64,000 nt of DNA from Thermoguttaceae bacterium (GTDB taxonomy: Bacteria; Planctomycetota; Planctomycetia; Pirellulales; Thermoguttaceae), in assembly GCA_025060325.1 (NCBI GenBank), contig JANXBW010000001.1:295131-359130 (forward strand), read 5' to 3'. This document shows, one piece after another, positions 18,510 to 28,390 of the stretch. Position numbers and translations under genes: made by a program. The notes beneath the pieces are model-generated. The model ran no database searches and was not told the origin of the DNA. It saw nothing but the letters and a program-made list of their open reading frames with translations. Each line of letters begins with the position of its first letter. Within the stretch, counting starts at the first letter, position 1.

Positions 18510-19574
18510 ATGCACGTTTTAGGCCAAAATTTAACGTCGCTCCGAACATCTTTCGCCCTGATCGTCCTGCTCCCAGTGTGCCTGATTGGCTGTCGGACGC
18601 CGCAACAGATTACGGCCCTTCGCGAAGAAAATCGCCAGCTTGAAGAAAGACTTTACCAAATAGCGGATTTGCTAGCCGAGTGCCGCCGGGAAAACCGCCG
18701 GCTTCGCGAGGAGCTCCGCTACCGGCAAGAAACTGACAAGCCTCCTGAGTCAGGGGCAAAACTTGAGGCCCCAGCGGTCGGCCCGGAGCCAAAGCCAACT
18801 CGCGAGCCGAGCTTGCCCCGCATTGAGGTCGAGGGCGTCCCTCAGCCGGATAGCAAAACCGGAGAACTTCGTCCCGAAATCCTTCCTCCCGGTGCAATCG
18901 GTCCCTCCGCGCCCGAATGGCCAGCGCCCCAGGTGGGGACCCGGGCTGGCCCCGCACGAGTTCAGCTTGCGGCGGCCGCGGAGGGCGGATTGGCCCACGA
19001 GAGGCTACTTCCGCTCGAACCTAGCCAGCGTATTGAGCGGATCGAACTAAACCGAGACTTTACCCGGGGCTGGGACGCCGACGGCCGGCCGGGGGACGAG
19101 GGCATACGACTGCAGCTCGAGCTTCGCGACGCCCAAGGGCAACTCATAAAGGCCCCCGGCAACCTTTCCGTCGTGGTTATCGACCCTGCCCTTACCGGCG
19201 AGGAGGCGAGGATCGCCCGCTGGGATATTCCTGCTTCAAAGGTGGCCGAGTCATTCGGGGAAACTTCTGCAGGCAAGGGGATCGTGCTCTTTTTACCTTG
19301 GCCGCGGCGAGTGCCAGTACACCCACGTCTTCATCTTTTCGTTCGCCTGGTGACCGAAGACGGTCGGAAGCTCGAACGCGATATGCCGATCGAGGTCACG
19401 CTAGGGCCCGAGCTTGCCGGAGGAAGATCAGCGGAATACCCGCTCCGACTGCCGAGTGCGGCAATGCAAGTGCAAGGACAATCGACCACCTCCGACCAAG
19501 TTCAGGAACGAGCCGAAAATGCCCAGAGCACTCGCGCTGCCCGGGTAGCACCAGAGTGGTCACCCCTGCGGTGA
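18510..19574 (+). CDS. Lipoprotein with N-terminal coiled coil, unknown function
   Basis: 354 residues. Signal peptide with a lipobox-like end (LPVCLIGC, Cys28) suggests lipid anchoring. Residues ~32-75 form a charged heptad coiled coil (ITALREENRQLEERLYQIAD, then AECRRENRRLREELRYRQE), followed by a Pro-rich linker and a C-terminal globular part (~165-320) with beta-rich sequence (LQLELRDAQGQLIKAPGNLS) ending in a polar tail. I recognise no enzyme motif; an envelope scaffold or assembly role is possible. The next lipoprotein gene starts 242 bases later on the same strand. Confidence 0.8.
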   Translation: MHVLGQNLTSLRTSFALIVLLPVCLIGCRTPQQITALREENRQLEERLYQIADLLAECRRENRRLREELRYRQETDKPPESGAKLEAPAVGPEPKPTREPSLPRIEVEGVPQPDSKTGELRPEILPPGAIGPSAPEWPAPQVGTRAGPARVQLAAAAEGGLAHERLLPLEPSQRIERIELNRDFTRGWDADGRPGDEGIRLQLELRDAQGQLIKAPGNLSVVVIDPALTGEEARIARWDIPASKVAESFGETSAGKGIVLFLPWPRRVPVHPRLHLFVRLVTEDGRKLERDMPIEVTLGPELAGGRSAEYPLRLPSAAMQVQGQSTTSDQVQERAENAQSTRAARVAPEWSPLR

Positions 19575-19816
19575 CCGAGACCCAGGATTCCCCGAAAAGA
19601 CACACAAGGCGACCTGTAACCAAAGGCCCCCAGCTCGAACCAGGCAGTAGCGATTCGCAATGCTAGGTGGAGGGGAATAAGGCTTGGTCATTCGTCCACG
19701 ACAATCAATCACCCATCTGTAACCGGTAGCAGTTTTCCGATTTAGTCAACTTGCCGGGGAACCTCGCCTTAGGAAGGTGGGAACGCATGGACCGTAAGGT
19801 TGTTTATACCTGAGCA

Positions 19817-20881
19817 ATGCCCCATCTAGATCCAGTCATCAACAGGCTCAAGCAAACAGGGGATCTTGCGGTGGGGAATTTCAGCCGCCGGTACTCCCTG
19901 TCGGCACATTCCGATATAAAAGGAATTTTGGTGCTTAGCGTCTGCCTGGGTTCCCTAGCCCTAGGGATGTTCTTTTCCATAGGCTGTAGCACCACCCGGC
20001 TGACCGACACCTCTCGTAGCGGGATCGAGCAACTGCTCCTTTCGACAGCCATTGAAAATTCGCTCGAGAAGATCGATTTTAGTTGTTTTGGCGGACGGCG
20101 GGTTTATGTAGACGATCGATTCTTGGAGTGTGTTGATAAAAAATACTTGGTCGCTGCTATTCGGCGCAAGCTTTTCTCGGCCGGCGCCGTCGTAGTTGAA
20201 AAAGCCGAGGAAGCCGACTGGGTCCTTGAGGTCTCGGCAGCTGCCGTAGGAACCGACCGCTCGGAGGGCTTCCTGGGGATCCCATCTGTCAACATCCCGG
20301 GGCCGATTCCGGTGCACACACCGGAGATCAGACTCATTTCGCACACCACGCAGTTTGGCTCAGCCAAAATCAGTCTAGTGGTTTATGACGGCAAACTGCG
20401 GGAGTCGGCTGGCCCGGGAGCTGTTGTCCACAATCGAGTGACCAACACCAACTGGTCCGTGCTCGGCCTGGGGATGATAAATGCCGGGTCACTTCGTAAG
20501 GAATTGATCGCAGCCAGGCGAGATTTGCCCAGCCGGCCTGAGGAAAAAATCGCCTTAGTAAATCCGCGGAAGTTGGCACGGCTGGCTGGGGTGCCTGCCG
20601 GTGCGGCGCCGGCCCCGGAACAAAGCCAGCAACCCCAACCCGGAACAGCTTCTGAAGAGGTGCCCCCTGTGCCGTCCGCGACACCGTGGGAACCGCCCGC
20701 CGACCTATCCGGGCCAGGCCCACAGCAACCTCAGAACCCATCCCCGCCGGGAGATCTTTCGTGGCCACCGGATCCAAACTTCCCGGCTTTTCCCCTTCCG
20801 CAGCTAAATACACTTCCCCTTCCAGAGGGTCGGATCCTACCGTCGCTTCCCCTCCCCAGGAGTGAGTCGGAAACTCCGTAG
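19817..20881 (+). CDS. Lipoprotein resembling the DUF6655 family
   Basis: 354 residues. A hydrophobic segment (~35-55) ends in FFSIGCSTTR, a lipobox, preceded by about 35 residues, so the true start may lie further downstream. After the Cys comes a conserved-looking domain (TDTSRSGIEQLLLSTAIENS, RRVYVDDRFLECVDKKYLVA, then ADWVLEVSAAAVGTDRSEGF), which I recall from planctomycete DUF6655 proteins. The C-terminal ~100 residues are Pro/Gln/Ser-rich and probably disordered. Function unknown; likely outer-membrane or periplasmic. The family call is from memory and moderate in confidence. Confidence 0.75.
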   Translation: MPHLDPVINRLKQTGDLAVGNFSRRYSLSAHSDIKGILVLSVCLGSLALGMFFSIGCSTTRLTDTSRSGIEQLLLSTAIENSLEKIDFSCFGGRRVYVDDRFLECVDKKYLVAAIRRKLFSAGAVVVEKAEEADWVLEVSAAAVGTDRSEGFLGIPSVNIPGPIPVHTPEIRLISHTTQFGSAKISLVVYDGKLRESAGPGAVVHNRVTNTNWSVLGLGMINAGSLRKELIAARRDLPSRPEEKIALVNPRKLARLAGVPAGAAPAPEQSQQPQPGTASEEVPPVPSATPWEPPADLSGPGPQQPQNPSPPGDLSWPPDPNFPAFPLPQLNTLPLPEGRILPSLPLPRSESETP

Positions 20882-21728
20882 CAAACTCTCCCCCCCGGTG
20901 TTGGTGATAATTGGGGAGAGGTCTACCGTAGGAACCTCATTTCGCTCCGGCCGGAGGTAAAGGGTGCCAAAATGATCTGCTTCTGCACTCCCGTAGCCGC
21001 GCCGATTGCAAGCCTCCGGGGTTGCTGACTGCAGTCGGCCAAATGCACCCGTACGATCTTCCCCGCCTCCCACCGGGTCGGATTACTCGGGGGGAATGCA
21101 GTTATCGCCCTGAGGGAAGACGAGGCCTGATTAGAAAGCCCGGTAAGCCGCTGAGAAACCTACTGGGGGTCGCTCGGACCGTTAAACCAAGTTTTCGTTG
21201 GGGCACCTTTTCTTCCGGTGATCGCGACAGCAACAGAAGCGGCTCCGGGCCGCGCGGTGGAGGGAAGCACCAAAGGCCCAACCAGCTGACCTTTTGCCCG
21301 CAATCGAAATTCCGGCCGGCATCACGTAATTCCGGCCGGCATCTCATTTGGGGGTCACACAGATCCTTGGCGGCGGTCAAGGGGACCCCCTCGCCTCAGC
21401 CGCAAAGCCAAACCCTTCAACTAAGGCGGCCCATCTAAGAGAATTTCCCTGTAAGCTGCCCTGATTCTTAAAGTTGCGAATCCGCCGGCCATATTGTCGA
21501 CATCGAATGCCAGCGCTCGGATTTCCAGAAAGCACACAATCCCGATTAGCTTGGTATTATTTGGGCTCAGGTGGTGTCCGCCGCACGATTCTTGAACCTA
21601 TTGACGCCGGCACCACTTTAACTGCCCAGGGCCCGCCGGCGTGTGCTCCGCCTTGAACCTGGCCAGTCGAACGTTGCGAGGGCTTAGTTTGCTTTTGGGA
21701 ACCAGATTACCGAATTCTTGCTTCGGGC
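20882..21728. other. Gene-poor stretch upstream of ruvA
   Basis: About 850 bases without a convincing frame. It contains a short tandem repeat (21308-21343). No ruvC gene is present here, although ruvC commonly precedes ruvA. Confidence 0.5.
21308..21343. repeat. Tandem 16-base repeat containing a GCCGGC-type palindrome
   Basis: AATTCCGGCCGGCATC occurs at 21308-21323 and again at 21328-21343, 20 bases apart. Each copy contains the self-complementary CCGGCCGG. It lies about 390 bases upstream of ruvA. Confidence 0.7.
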
Positions 21729-22346
21729 ATGATAACTCGAATCACTGGGCAACTTGTGGGTCTAAGCGAGGAAGCGGCTACGCTTCGGTTGGGTGGTTTG
21801 GAATACGAGGTGTTAATCCCGGAGTACACCCGGCGGAATCTGCAAAACCAACTGGGGCGGGAGGTGAGCCTCCACACCATCGAATATATCGAAGGGAACC
21901 CCATGCAGGGCCGGCTTACTCCGCGTTTACTGGGGTTCCTGCAACCGGAGGAAAGAGAATTTTTCGAGCTTTTCTGCTCGGTGGACGGGGTAGGCATCCG
22001 CAAAGCGCTTCGGGCGATGGTTCACCCCGTCCCCGATTTGGCCACGGCCATTGAAAACAAGGACACAAAGTTTCTGGCCACCTTGCCGGGAATCGGATCA
22101 GCCACCGCCGATCGCATTGTGGCAAAACTCCACCGTAAGGTGTCGGTTTTCGCGGTGACCTCCACTAAGGCAGCTGGGACAAGCTCGGAGATCGTGCGAG
22201 AGACCCTAGCCGTGCTAGTCAGTTTGGGTCATAGCGAGGCCGAGGCTCGCCGGTTGGTGGATCGCGCCCTTGCCACGGGGAGACAATTTCCGGACGTTCA
22301 GAGCCTAATTGAAACTATTTACACTACTGTGCATAAACCCACATGA
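21729..22346 (+). CDS. ruvA: Holliday junction branch migration protein RuvA
   Basis: 205 residues, family-normal. An OB-fold N-terminal domain starts MITRITGQLV; two helix-hairpin-helix motifs (SVDGVGIRKALRAM and LPGIGSATADRIVAKL) bind junction DNA backbone; the C-terminal domain III (from about ETLAVLVSLGHSEAEARRLV) contacts RuvB. Works with RuvB in recombinational repair. Its stop overlaps the ATG of the next gene by four bases (ATGA), showing translational coupling to a zinc-ribbon membrane protein. ruvB and ruvC are not in the window. Confidence 0.95.
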   Translation: MITRITGQLVGLSEEAATLRLGGLEYEVLIPEYTRRNLQNQLGREVSLHTIEYIEGNPMQGRLTPRLLGFLQPEEREFFELFCSVDGVGIRKALRAMVHPVPDLATAIENKDTKFLATLPGIGSATADRIVAKLHRKVSVFAVTSTKAAGTSSEIVRETLAVLVSLGHSEAEARRLVDRALATGRQFPDVQSLIETIYTTVHKPT

Positions 22347-23527
22347 AGCGCTCAGCCTCCGCCGGTGCATCCGCTGGGACTGCGGGGATGTTAAAAGCCC
22401 GCCAAGCCGCCTTGCGAAAAGAAAATCGATCGAAGGAATCCCCGCTCATGGCTAAGAGTTTGGCAGCTAAGAGGCCTTCGGTCCCCGAGCTTTTTAAGCC
22501 CCCTCCGGCCCAACCTTGCCAAAGATGTGGTTGGCCGGTGGAACAAGGGGATAGTTACTGCCCTGCTTGTGGCCTGGCCCAGGAGGAGGGCCGGATCCCT
22601 CCCGAACCGCCGCCCACACTGGTTGAATGCACATGTTGCGGTGCACCCCTCGCCACTTCATCCACGGAACGAAGTTACACCTGCGAGTACTGCGGGTCGA
22701 GCTTTGTCTTTGATTATTCAGGAGGCGGGCCGGGAGCCTACGAACCAGAGTTTGTGTTGCCCTTTCTGGTATCGCCGGATGAAGCCCGGCAACGAATCGC
22801 GGGATTTGTCCGTAGGCGTCGATTTGTCCCCGCCGGCTTGCGGACACAGTTGGCAACCGTCCCGATAAGTGGCGTTTATTTACCGGTATGGCATTTTTCC
22901 GCGTCGGCCCACAGTGATTGGTCGGTGGAGATAGGCGAATATTGGTACCGGACAGAAACGTACACGGTCATCGTCAACGGGCGTCCACAAGTCCGGACAC
23001 GACAAGTCCGTTACACGGAATGGTGGCCTTTATCCGGAAAATTCCACCGCTACTGGAGCGGTTGTCTAGTACCCGCTAGCCAAACGATAACCCAGGACGA
23101 GCTTGATTTGATTGGGCCTTTCCGGCTGGAGGGATTAAAACGCTATCGGCCGGAATTCCTGGCGGGTTGGCCGGCGGAGAATTACACCGTCAGTAAGGAA
23201 ACTGCCCTTTCCCAAGCGGAAGACAGCATCCGGAATTGGCAGGAGGAAGCAATCGCACGCTTTCTGCCGGGTGACACGTATCGGGCGCTGGTTGTGGAAA
23301 CGGCTCTCGATCATATTGAGGCGGACTTAGTTTTGTTGCCGGTGTACTATGCCACCTATAAATGGAATGGCACAAAAAGACGAATACTCGTCAACGGGCA
23401 GACGGGAAAGGCCGCTGGCACTATCCCACGCGACTGGAAGCGGGTCGTCGTCATCGTCCTGATCATTTTGGTACTATTGGTCGGATTTAGCTTGTTGATC
23501 AATTTGTTAGAAGCGCAGGTTCATTGA
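22343..23527 (+). CDS. Double zinc-ribbon protein with C-terminal membrane anchor (paralogue 1)
   Basis: 394 residues, start set by the ATGA overlap with ruvA. Two zinc ribbons: CQRCGWPVEQGDSYCPACG (~59-77) and a second, CTCCG...CEYCG. A beta-rich domain follows (VPISGVYLPVWHFSASAHSD), then VYYATYKWNG, ILVNGQTGKAAG and a single C-terminal transmembrane helix (VVVIVLIILVLLVGFSLLI) with a very short end, giving a tail-anchored topology with the zinc ribbons probably cytoplasmic. It is clearly paralogous to the next gene. The molecular role is unknown; cotranscription with ruvA may be incidental. Confidence 0.85.
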   Translation: MKRSASAGASAGTAGMLKARQAALRKENRSKESPLMAKSLAAKRPSVPELFKPPPAQPCQRCGWPVEQGDSYCPACGLAQEEGRIPPEPPPTLVECTCCGAPLATSSTERSYTCEYCGSSFVFDYSGGGPGAYEPEFVLPFLVSPDEARQRIAGFVRRRRFVPAGLRTQLATVPISGVYLPVWHFSASAHSDWSVEIGEYWYRTETYTVIVNGRPQVRTRQVRYTEWWPLSGKFHRYWSGCLVPASQTITQDELDLIGPFRLEGLKRYRPEFLAGWPAENYTVSKETALSQAEDSIRNWQEEAIARFLPGDTYRALVVETALDHIEADLVLLPVYYATYKWNGTKRRILVNGQTGKAAGTIPRDWKRVVVIVLIILVLLVGFSLLINLLEAQVH

Positions 23528-23584
23528 TTCCGGGCAGGGAATTGGTGGGGACCAGATCGTTCGGCCATCTAGGGTAAGAAGGTA

Positions 23585-24571
23585 ATGACCGAAGTCATTC
23601 TTCACAGTTGTCCGGTGTGCCGAACGAGTCTTGAGCTCGATGATCTTTTCTGTCCCAACTGCGGCCGGGAATCGCCCGTTCAGAAACCTCCTCCCAACGG
23701 CAGCCCTTCAGCCACCCTTGGCCTGCCTACCCGGCGCGAATTTAGCTGCGAAGGTTGCGGGGCCTCGATGAGTTACGACCCCAGCGTCCAGTCCCTCCGC
23801 TGTCCGTATTGTGGCTCCGTAAAAATCGAACGGCGGGAAAGCCAGGGACTTCTTCGGCCCGACGGTGTTGTGCCTTTTAGCGTTGATGAAAAGGCGGTGA
23901 GAACCCTTCTTCGGACGCACTTGACTAAAAGCTGGTTTAGCCCTGGCGACTTGCTTCGCGAGGGTACCTTGGTCAAGATTGAGCCTGTTTATGTGCCTTG
24001 TTGGGTATTTTCCGCGCAAACGGCGACCCAGTGGACGGCCGATGTGGCTGACGTGCCTTTGGGGGCAAACGGCACTTGGCGACCAGTGTATGGGGAGCAC
24101 CAAGGGGAATACTCCGCCATATTCGTGCCCGCCAGCCGAGTTCTCTCCTTAGAAGAAATGGACTCCCTGGGGAACTTCGACTTAACTGAAGCGGTTGGGC
24201 CGGAGATTCTCGAGGGGGGTTCGGCTTTCGTGGAACTTTTTACGATTCCGCGAAAATATGCTAGAAGCTTTGCTGCGGAAAAAATCCGGCGACTGGAAGC
24301 CGAAACATGCCGGCGGAAATTCTTGCAGGCGGGCCATCGTAACTTAAACGTCAACGTGACGATCACCCACCTTTCGGGCAGACCTTATTTAGTCCCCGTC
24401 TGGGTGCTCGCCTACCGCTATCGAGGGAAGGTGTTCCGGTTCTTAGTCAACGGGCAAACGGGATTGGTCACCGGCCGAGTCCCGATATCTTGGACAAAAG
24501 TTACTGTCTACGTGCTTGCTGCGATGACGGCCATCGTAGCAGTTGCCATGTTGAGCCGCGTGCTCGGCTAG
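23585..24571 (+). CDS. Double zinc-ribbon protein with C-terminal membrane anchor (paralogue 2)
   Basis: 328 residues. Same architecture as the gene before it: zinc ribbon CPVCRTSLELDDLFCPNCG, second ribbon CEGCG...CPYCG, a shared core (VPCWVFSAQTATQWTADV, compare LPVWHFSASAHSDWSVEI in paralogue 1), FLVNGQTGLVTGRVP and a final transmembrane helix. Both members end in LVNGQTG-x5-G-x-(I/V)-P followed by the anchor. It is 57 bases downstream of paralogue 1 and eight bases upstream of the next gene, so all are probably one operon. Function unknown. Confidence 0.85.
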   Translation: MTEVILHSCPVCRTSLELDDLFCPNCGRESPVQKPPPNGSPSATLGLPTRREFSCEGCGASMSYDPSVQSLRCPYCGSVKIERRESQGLLRPDGVVPFSVDEKAVRTLLRTHLTKSWFSPGDLLREGTLVKIEPVYVPCWVFSAQTATQWTADVADVPLGANGTWRPVYGEHQGEYSAIFVPASRVLSLEEMDSLGNFDLTEAVGPEILEGGSAFVELFTIPRKYARSFAAEKIRRLEAETCRRKFLQAGHRNLNVNVTITHLSGRPYLVPVWVLAYRYRGKVFRFLVNGQTGLVTGRVPISWTKVTVYVLAAMTAIVAVAMLSRVLG

Positions 24572-24579
24572 AGCTGCCA

Positions 24580-27500
24580 ATGAAGTGGATTCCGCCCGCT
24601 TGTGTTGTTGCACTTTTTGTCTTGTTTTTTGGGCCCGTGTTTTGGAACGGGGAAGTACTAGCGTTTCGGGACACCGCCCACTATTACTATCCGCTTTTTC
24701 ACTTTGTGCTAGACCAGTGGCGAGAAGGCCGAGTTCCGCTGTGGAATCCCTACGACGGGCTGGGAACCCCCCTGGCAGCCGACCCCACAAGCTTCGCCCT
24801 GTACCCCGGACTGCTTCTGGTGGCCATAGGCAGGACTGTGGGGCAAGGGATCAATTTTTTCATCCTGAGCCACTTGGGACTTGCTGCATGGGGGGCCTAT
24901 CGCCTGGCGCGGACTTGGGGAGCCGGTCAGGCGGGGGCGGCACTAGCAGCTATTTCGTACGCATTCGGCGGCGTTGTTCTTTTTCAATATAGTAATCTTG
25001 TTTATTTAGTGGGGGCAAGTTGGTTGCCGGTGGGCGTGTGGGCCTGGGACCAAGCCGTCCGACAACCGCGACCGGCTCACACTGCGATGGCTGGTCTAAG
25101 TCTGGCAGCAGTGATCCTCGGCGGGGACTTTCAGACCGCCTATCATCTGGTCCTTTTGTGGATCCTTTACCTCGTTATTTTCCGGAAAAAACGTGCGGGC
25201 GCCGATTGGGGAGATGGCTCACTTTTATCCACAGCGCCAGGAAACCCGGCTGAGCTTGCACTTCGGCCCGCTGCCCGCCCGGACCATCCTTTGGGGCCTT
25301 TAGTCTATTCGTTCACGTCTCCTTACCTCACCTTTGCTTGCGCGTTGCTGATCGGCTTGGGTACCAGCTGTTGCTTGTGGCTCCCTGCGACTGAACTTGG
25401 GTTCTTAAGCGACCGGCAAATTACCGACCAACCGCGATCTGTGTATGAATGGCTCTGGTGGCAAATTAATCCTCCGAAAGTCAACGGCACTACCACCTCC
25501 GTCCGAAGGAGTTACCACGCCCTTCTTGGCCAAACGCTTCCAGGCACTCATCACGCGGCGGCCTTCGAGTTTAGCGTTGCTCCTACCCGATGGGCGGAAC
25601 TTATTTGGCCCAACTTTTCTGGCCGTCTTTTCCCCCACAATCACCGTTGGCTCCTTGCCCTCAAGGGGGAGGATCGGATTTGGACTCCTTCGCTTTATCA
25701 GGGTTTCCTCATCTTCGTGCTGGCCTTATTGGCTTTCCGCCTTAGGCCGGGGACTCGTCCGGTTGAGGCGTTTTTGACCTGGACGGCAGCAATAAGCCTG
25801 CTAGCTAGCCTTGGGCGATACGGATTGGGGGCACTTGCGGAATTTGTCATCAGCCTTAGCTCTCCTCCCCAGACGGGGGAGCTGCCGATTGGGCCTGGCT
25901 TCGGGGGCATCTACTGGCTGGCTACCGTGCTTTTGCCCGGATATGTCAGCTTTCGCTATCCGGCCAAGTGGCTTCCGTTGATGTCTCTTGCGATCAGCCA
26001 ACTTGCGGCCCGAGCCTTTACTGAAAGGCCCACCCGAAATTCCCGGGCCCTTGCCCTAGTTGCCGGATTACTGGGTGTGGCAAGCACAAGTCTTTTCGCT
26101 CTTGTCTACTTTTGGCAAGAGCCAATCTTGCAAGCTGTCCGGCAGGGAAGTCCCGATCCTGCTTTTGGGCCACTCGTTCCAACTGGGGTGGTAAACGATT
26201 TGCTTTGGGCATTTGGGCAGGTGGCCATTCTGGGCCTAAGCATCTCGGTCCTGCGGGGATGTGGTCTGCGGATTTTTTGTTTGGGAATTGTGGTTTTAAC
26301 TGCTGTGGACATATCGCTGGCCAACCGGTGGCTGGTCCAAGCTATTCCGGAGGGCGAGCTTGCGGCACGTCCTGCCATCGAAAAGCTTTTGAAAGGTCCG
26401 GCCCAACCGACTCAGGAGCTAAACGCATCTTCGGCCACGTTACTTCCGTTCCCCCGCATTTACCGCAGCGGTGACGAAATTGCCCCGGAGTGGCAGAAAT
26501 TCTCATCCCCGAGACGCCTTGTCGAAATGAGTGCTTGGCAAAGGGATTCGCTTTTCTCTAAGTTTCACCTGCTTATTCCCGCGGGATCGCTTTCTCCGGG
26601 CAGTGCTTGTCGGCCAGCTGATTGGCAGTTTGCCCTGTGGGTGGCACAAAAGCCACCCCGGGCTGAACCTGCCGGACCAAGCCCTAAACAGTCGGGGGAC
26701 AGGAACCAAGAAGAACCGGTTTCGGCGGATAATACCGCCCCAGCCAATAGTCAACATCCCGGCTCCCGAGTCGTGCCGCCAGGGACTACCCACGCCCTGG
26801 TTGGACAAGGCGCTCCCGTACGAAAGATGGTGCCGATTGTGGGCCCCGAAGCGATCGCCGTGGCTAGTGGACTTACTCTTTGGCGGGTGTTAGAACCTCC
26901 GGCCTTGGCCTGGTTCCCCCAAGAGGTCCTCGTCATCCCGGAGCTTTCCAGCCGCAATCCGCCGGACATTTGGCAGCGAACTGCCGAGGTGCTTTTCCCA
27001 GACGGCCAGCCTCGTGAGTTTAGCCTGAGCTCTGTGCTTGAAGTGGATAGCGAGGTTTTTGCATTAGTTTCTCAACTGGAGGAATGGCGTGCGACAACCG
27101 GAGCCGAAATCGCACAAGGTAGTTCGGCTCAGGCCGGGCAGTCGGGACCCGCGGGAAACTTGCTTCGCCGACTTAGGCAGCAAATAAACGAGTGGTATAC
27201 AGCGATTCGCAACTACTTTATTCCTGCGGAAAAGAAGCCGACCCGCAGGGGGGAGTTGCGGATCACGAACAATCTTTCGGAGCAATTACGGTGTCGCCTT
27301 TTGCGATTTGAGCCAGGGGAAGTTTGGCTTCAGGTTCAGTGTCCTCAGGGGGGACTCCTGGCCGTAGCACAGCAATATTTCCCCGGCTGGCAAGCGAATC
27401 TTGAGCCGGTAGGTGGCACGGGCCCGGTGCTTTCCCCATCGATTTGGCGAATGAACCGGGTCATGCAGGCCGTGTTGATACCCCCGGGCGAATGGCTGCT

Positions 27501-27621
27501 AAGACTCCGGTACACACCGTGGACCTTCTGGGCCGGGGTGGCAGTCAGTCTGGTGTCCTTTGCCCTACTAACAATCTGGCTTGCAGCCCGCGCAGCGAGT
27601 TTGGCAAAATCCCCGCCGTAA
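24580..27621 (+). CDS. Large YfhO-like polytopic membrane protein (GT-C-type glycosyltransferase fold)
   Basis: 1013 residues from the ATG at 24580; the frame is open 90 bases earlier but overlaps the previous gene. The N-terminal half is a polytopic membrane region beginning with the first helix and the loop motif FRDTAHYYYPLFHFVLDQ then GRVPLWNPYDGLGTPLAAD, typical of YfhO/GT-C proteins that use lipid-linked sugars. A soluble region (~residues 620-960) is Pro/Gln-rich, and a single helix (FWAGVAVSLVSFALLTIWLA) ends the protein. Bacterial YfhO proteins are linked to lipoteichoic or surface glycosylation; the substrate here is unknown. It is last in the probable ruvA operon, eight bases after the zinc-ribbon gene. 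Confidence 0.85.
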   Translation: MKWIPPACVVALFVLFFGPVFWNGEVLAFRDTAHYYYPLFHFVLDQWREGRVPLWNPYDGLGTPLAADPTSFALYPGLLLVAIGRTVGQGINFFILSHLGLAAWGAYRLARTWGAGQAGAALAAISYAFGGVVLFQYSNLVYLVGASWLPVGVWAWDQAVRQPRPAHTAMAGLSLAAVILGGDFQTAYHLVLLWILYLVIFRKKRAGADWGDGSLLSTAPGNPAELALRPAARPDHPLGPLVYSFTSPYLTFACALLIGLGTSCCLWLPATELGFLSDRQITDQPRSVYEWLWWQINPPKVNGTTTSVRRSYHALLGQTLPGTHHAAAFEFSVAPTRWAELIWPNFSGRLFPHNHRWLLALKGEDRIWTPSLYQGFLIFVLALLAFRLRPGTRPVEAFLTWTAAISLLASLGRYGLGALAEFVISLSSPPQTGELPIGPGFGGIYWLATVLLPGYVSFRYPAKWLPLMSLAISQLAARAFTERPTRNSRALALVAGLLGVASTSLFALVYFWQEPILQAVRQGSPDPAFGPLVPTGVVNDLLWAFGQVAILGLSISVLRGCGLRIFCLGIVVLTAVDISLANRWLVQAIPEGELAARPAIEKLLKGPAQPTQELNASSATLLPFPRIYRSGDEIAPEWQKFSSPRRLVEMSAWQRDSLFSKFHLLIPAGSLSPGSACRPADWQFALWVAQKPPRAEPAGPSPKQSGDRNQEEPVSADNTAPANSQHPGSRVVPPGTTHALVGQGAPVRKMVPIVGPEAIAVASGLTLWRVLEPPALAWFPQEVLVIPELSSRNPPDIWQRTAEVLFPDGQPREFSLSSVLEVDSEVFALVSQLEEWRATTGAEIAQGSSAQAGQSGPAGNLLRRLRQQINEWYTAIRNYFIPAEKKPTRRGELRITNNLSEQLRCRLLRFEPGEVWLQVQCPQGGLLAVAQQYFPGWQANLEPVGGTGPVLSPSIWRMNRVMQAVLIPPGEWLLRLRYTPWTFWAGVAVSLVSFALLTIWLAARAASLAKSPP

Positions 27622-28390
27622 ATTGGGCGACCGTTACAACTTTTCAGTGGATCGCTGATCCCGAAGTACAACCGGGATGAATTAGGGGGTTGCCTTCGGC
27701 TAATCTTCTTCTGCTTTTCTATCTTCGGCGAACCCTACGGCTCATCGCGTTTACACAGCTTGTCCATTGTCTGCCGGGCGTGTAGGTGCTAGTGCGCGAG
27801 GTTACGCCCTGGCCTTAATTTGGAATTTGCCGTCTTGGCCTTTGTTGGGGCCTTGGGGCGGGAAAACGAGATGCCTAGGGGCCAGGTAGCCTCCTCCCCA
27901 GAGGGTTCCACTGCTCTGGAGAGTGGCAGGAGCTGGGTTTTCGCCCAACCGAACGGAGATGCAAGTGGCCGGCATCAACTTTCGCCTACGCGCCTACCAA
28001 TGAAAACTTGCGACAGCTGAAGCTGTGCTGGCTTTGCCAGTTGTGTGTTTTATTTCAGATTTGCCGGCTTGTGTGCCGATCAAAATTTGCCGACTCGGTA
28101 GAAGGGAGCGAAAGGCGGCGCATTTTTCGAGCCAAAAAACGGTCAACCAGGTTAGGTTCACAAAGCCGAAGCCTGTCCGCCCTGGCAAGGGTATCGTGTT
28201 TCCGTTGACGAGATAAGAATCGGGCCGGGAGGTTACCCGGCCAGGCACGTGAAGGAAGAGCAAACTAAGAACTCCGCGGAGGGTCCGTCGGGCAGCCTCG
28301 AGAATGTGTTTTAAGTGGCGTCTCCGGGAGTGAACGACTCAAAAGGCCGATAGGGTTTTTTGAAGCTTTTCGAACGGAGGAGTTCAGCTA
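27622..28390. other. Gene-poor stretch
   Basis: About 770 bases after the YfhO-like gene; small overlapping frames without motifs. The right end carries the GGAGGAG ribosome-binding site (28376-28382) of the next gene. Confidence 0.45.
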
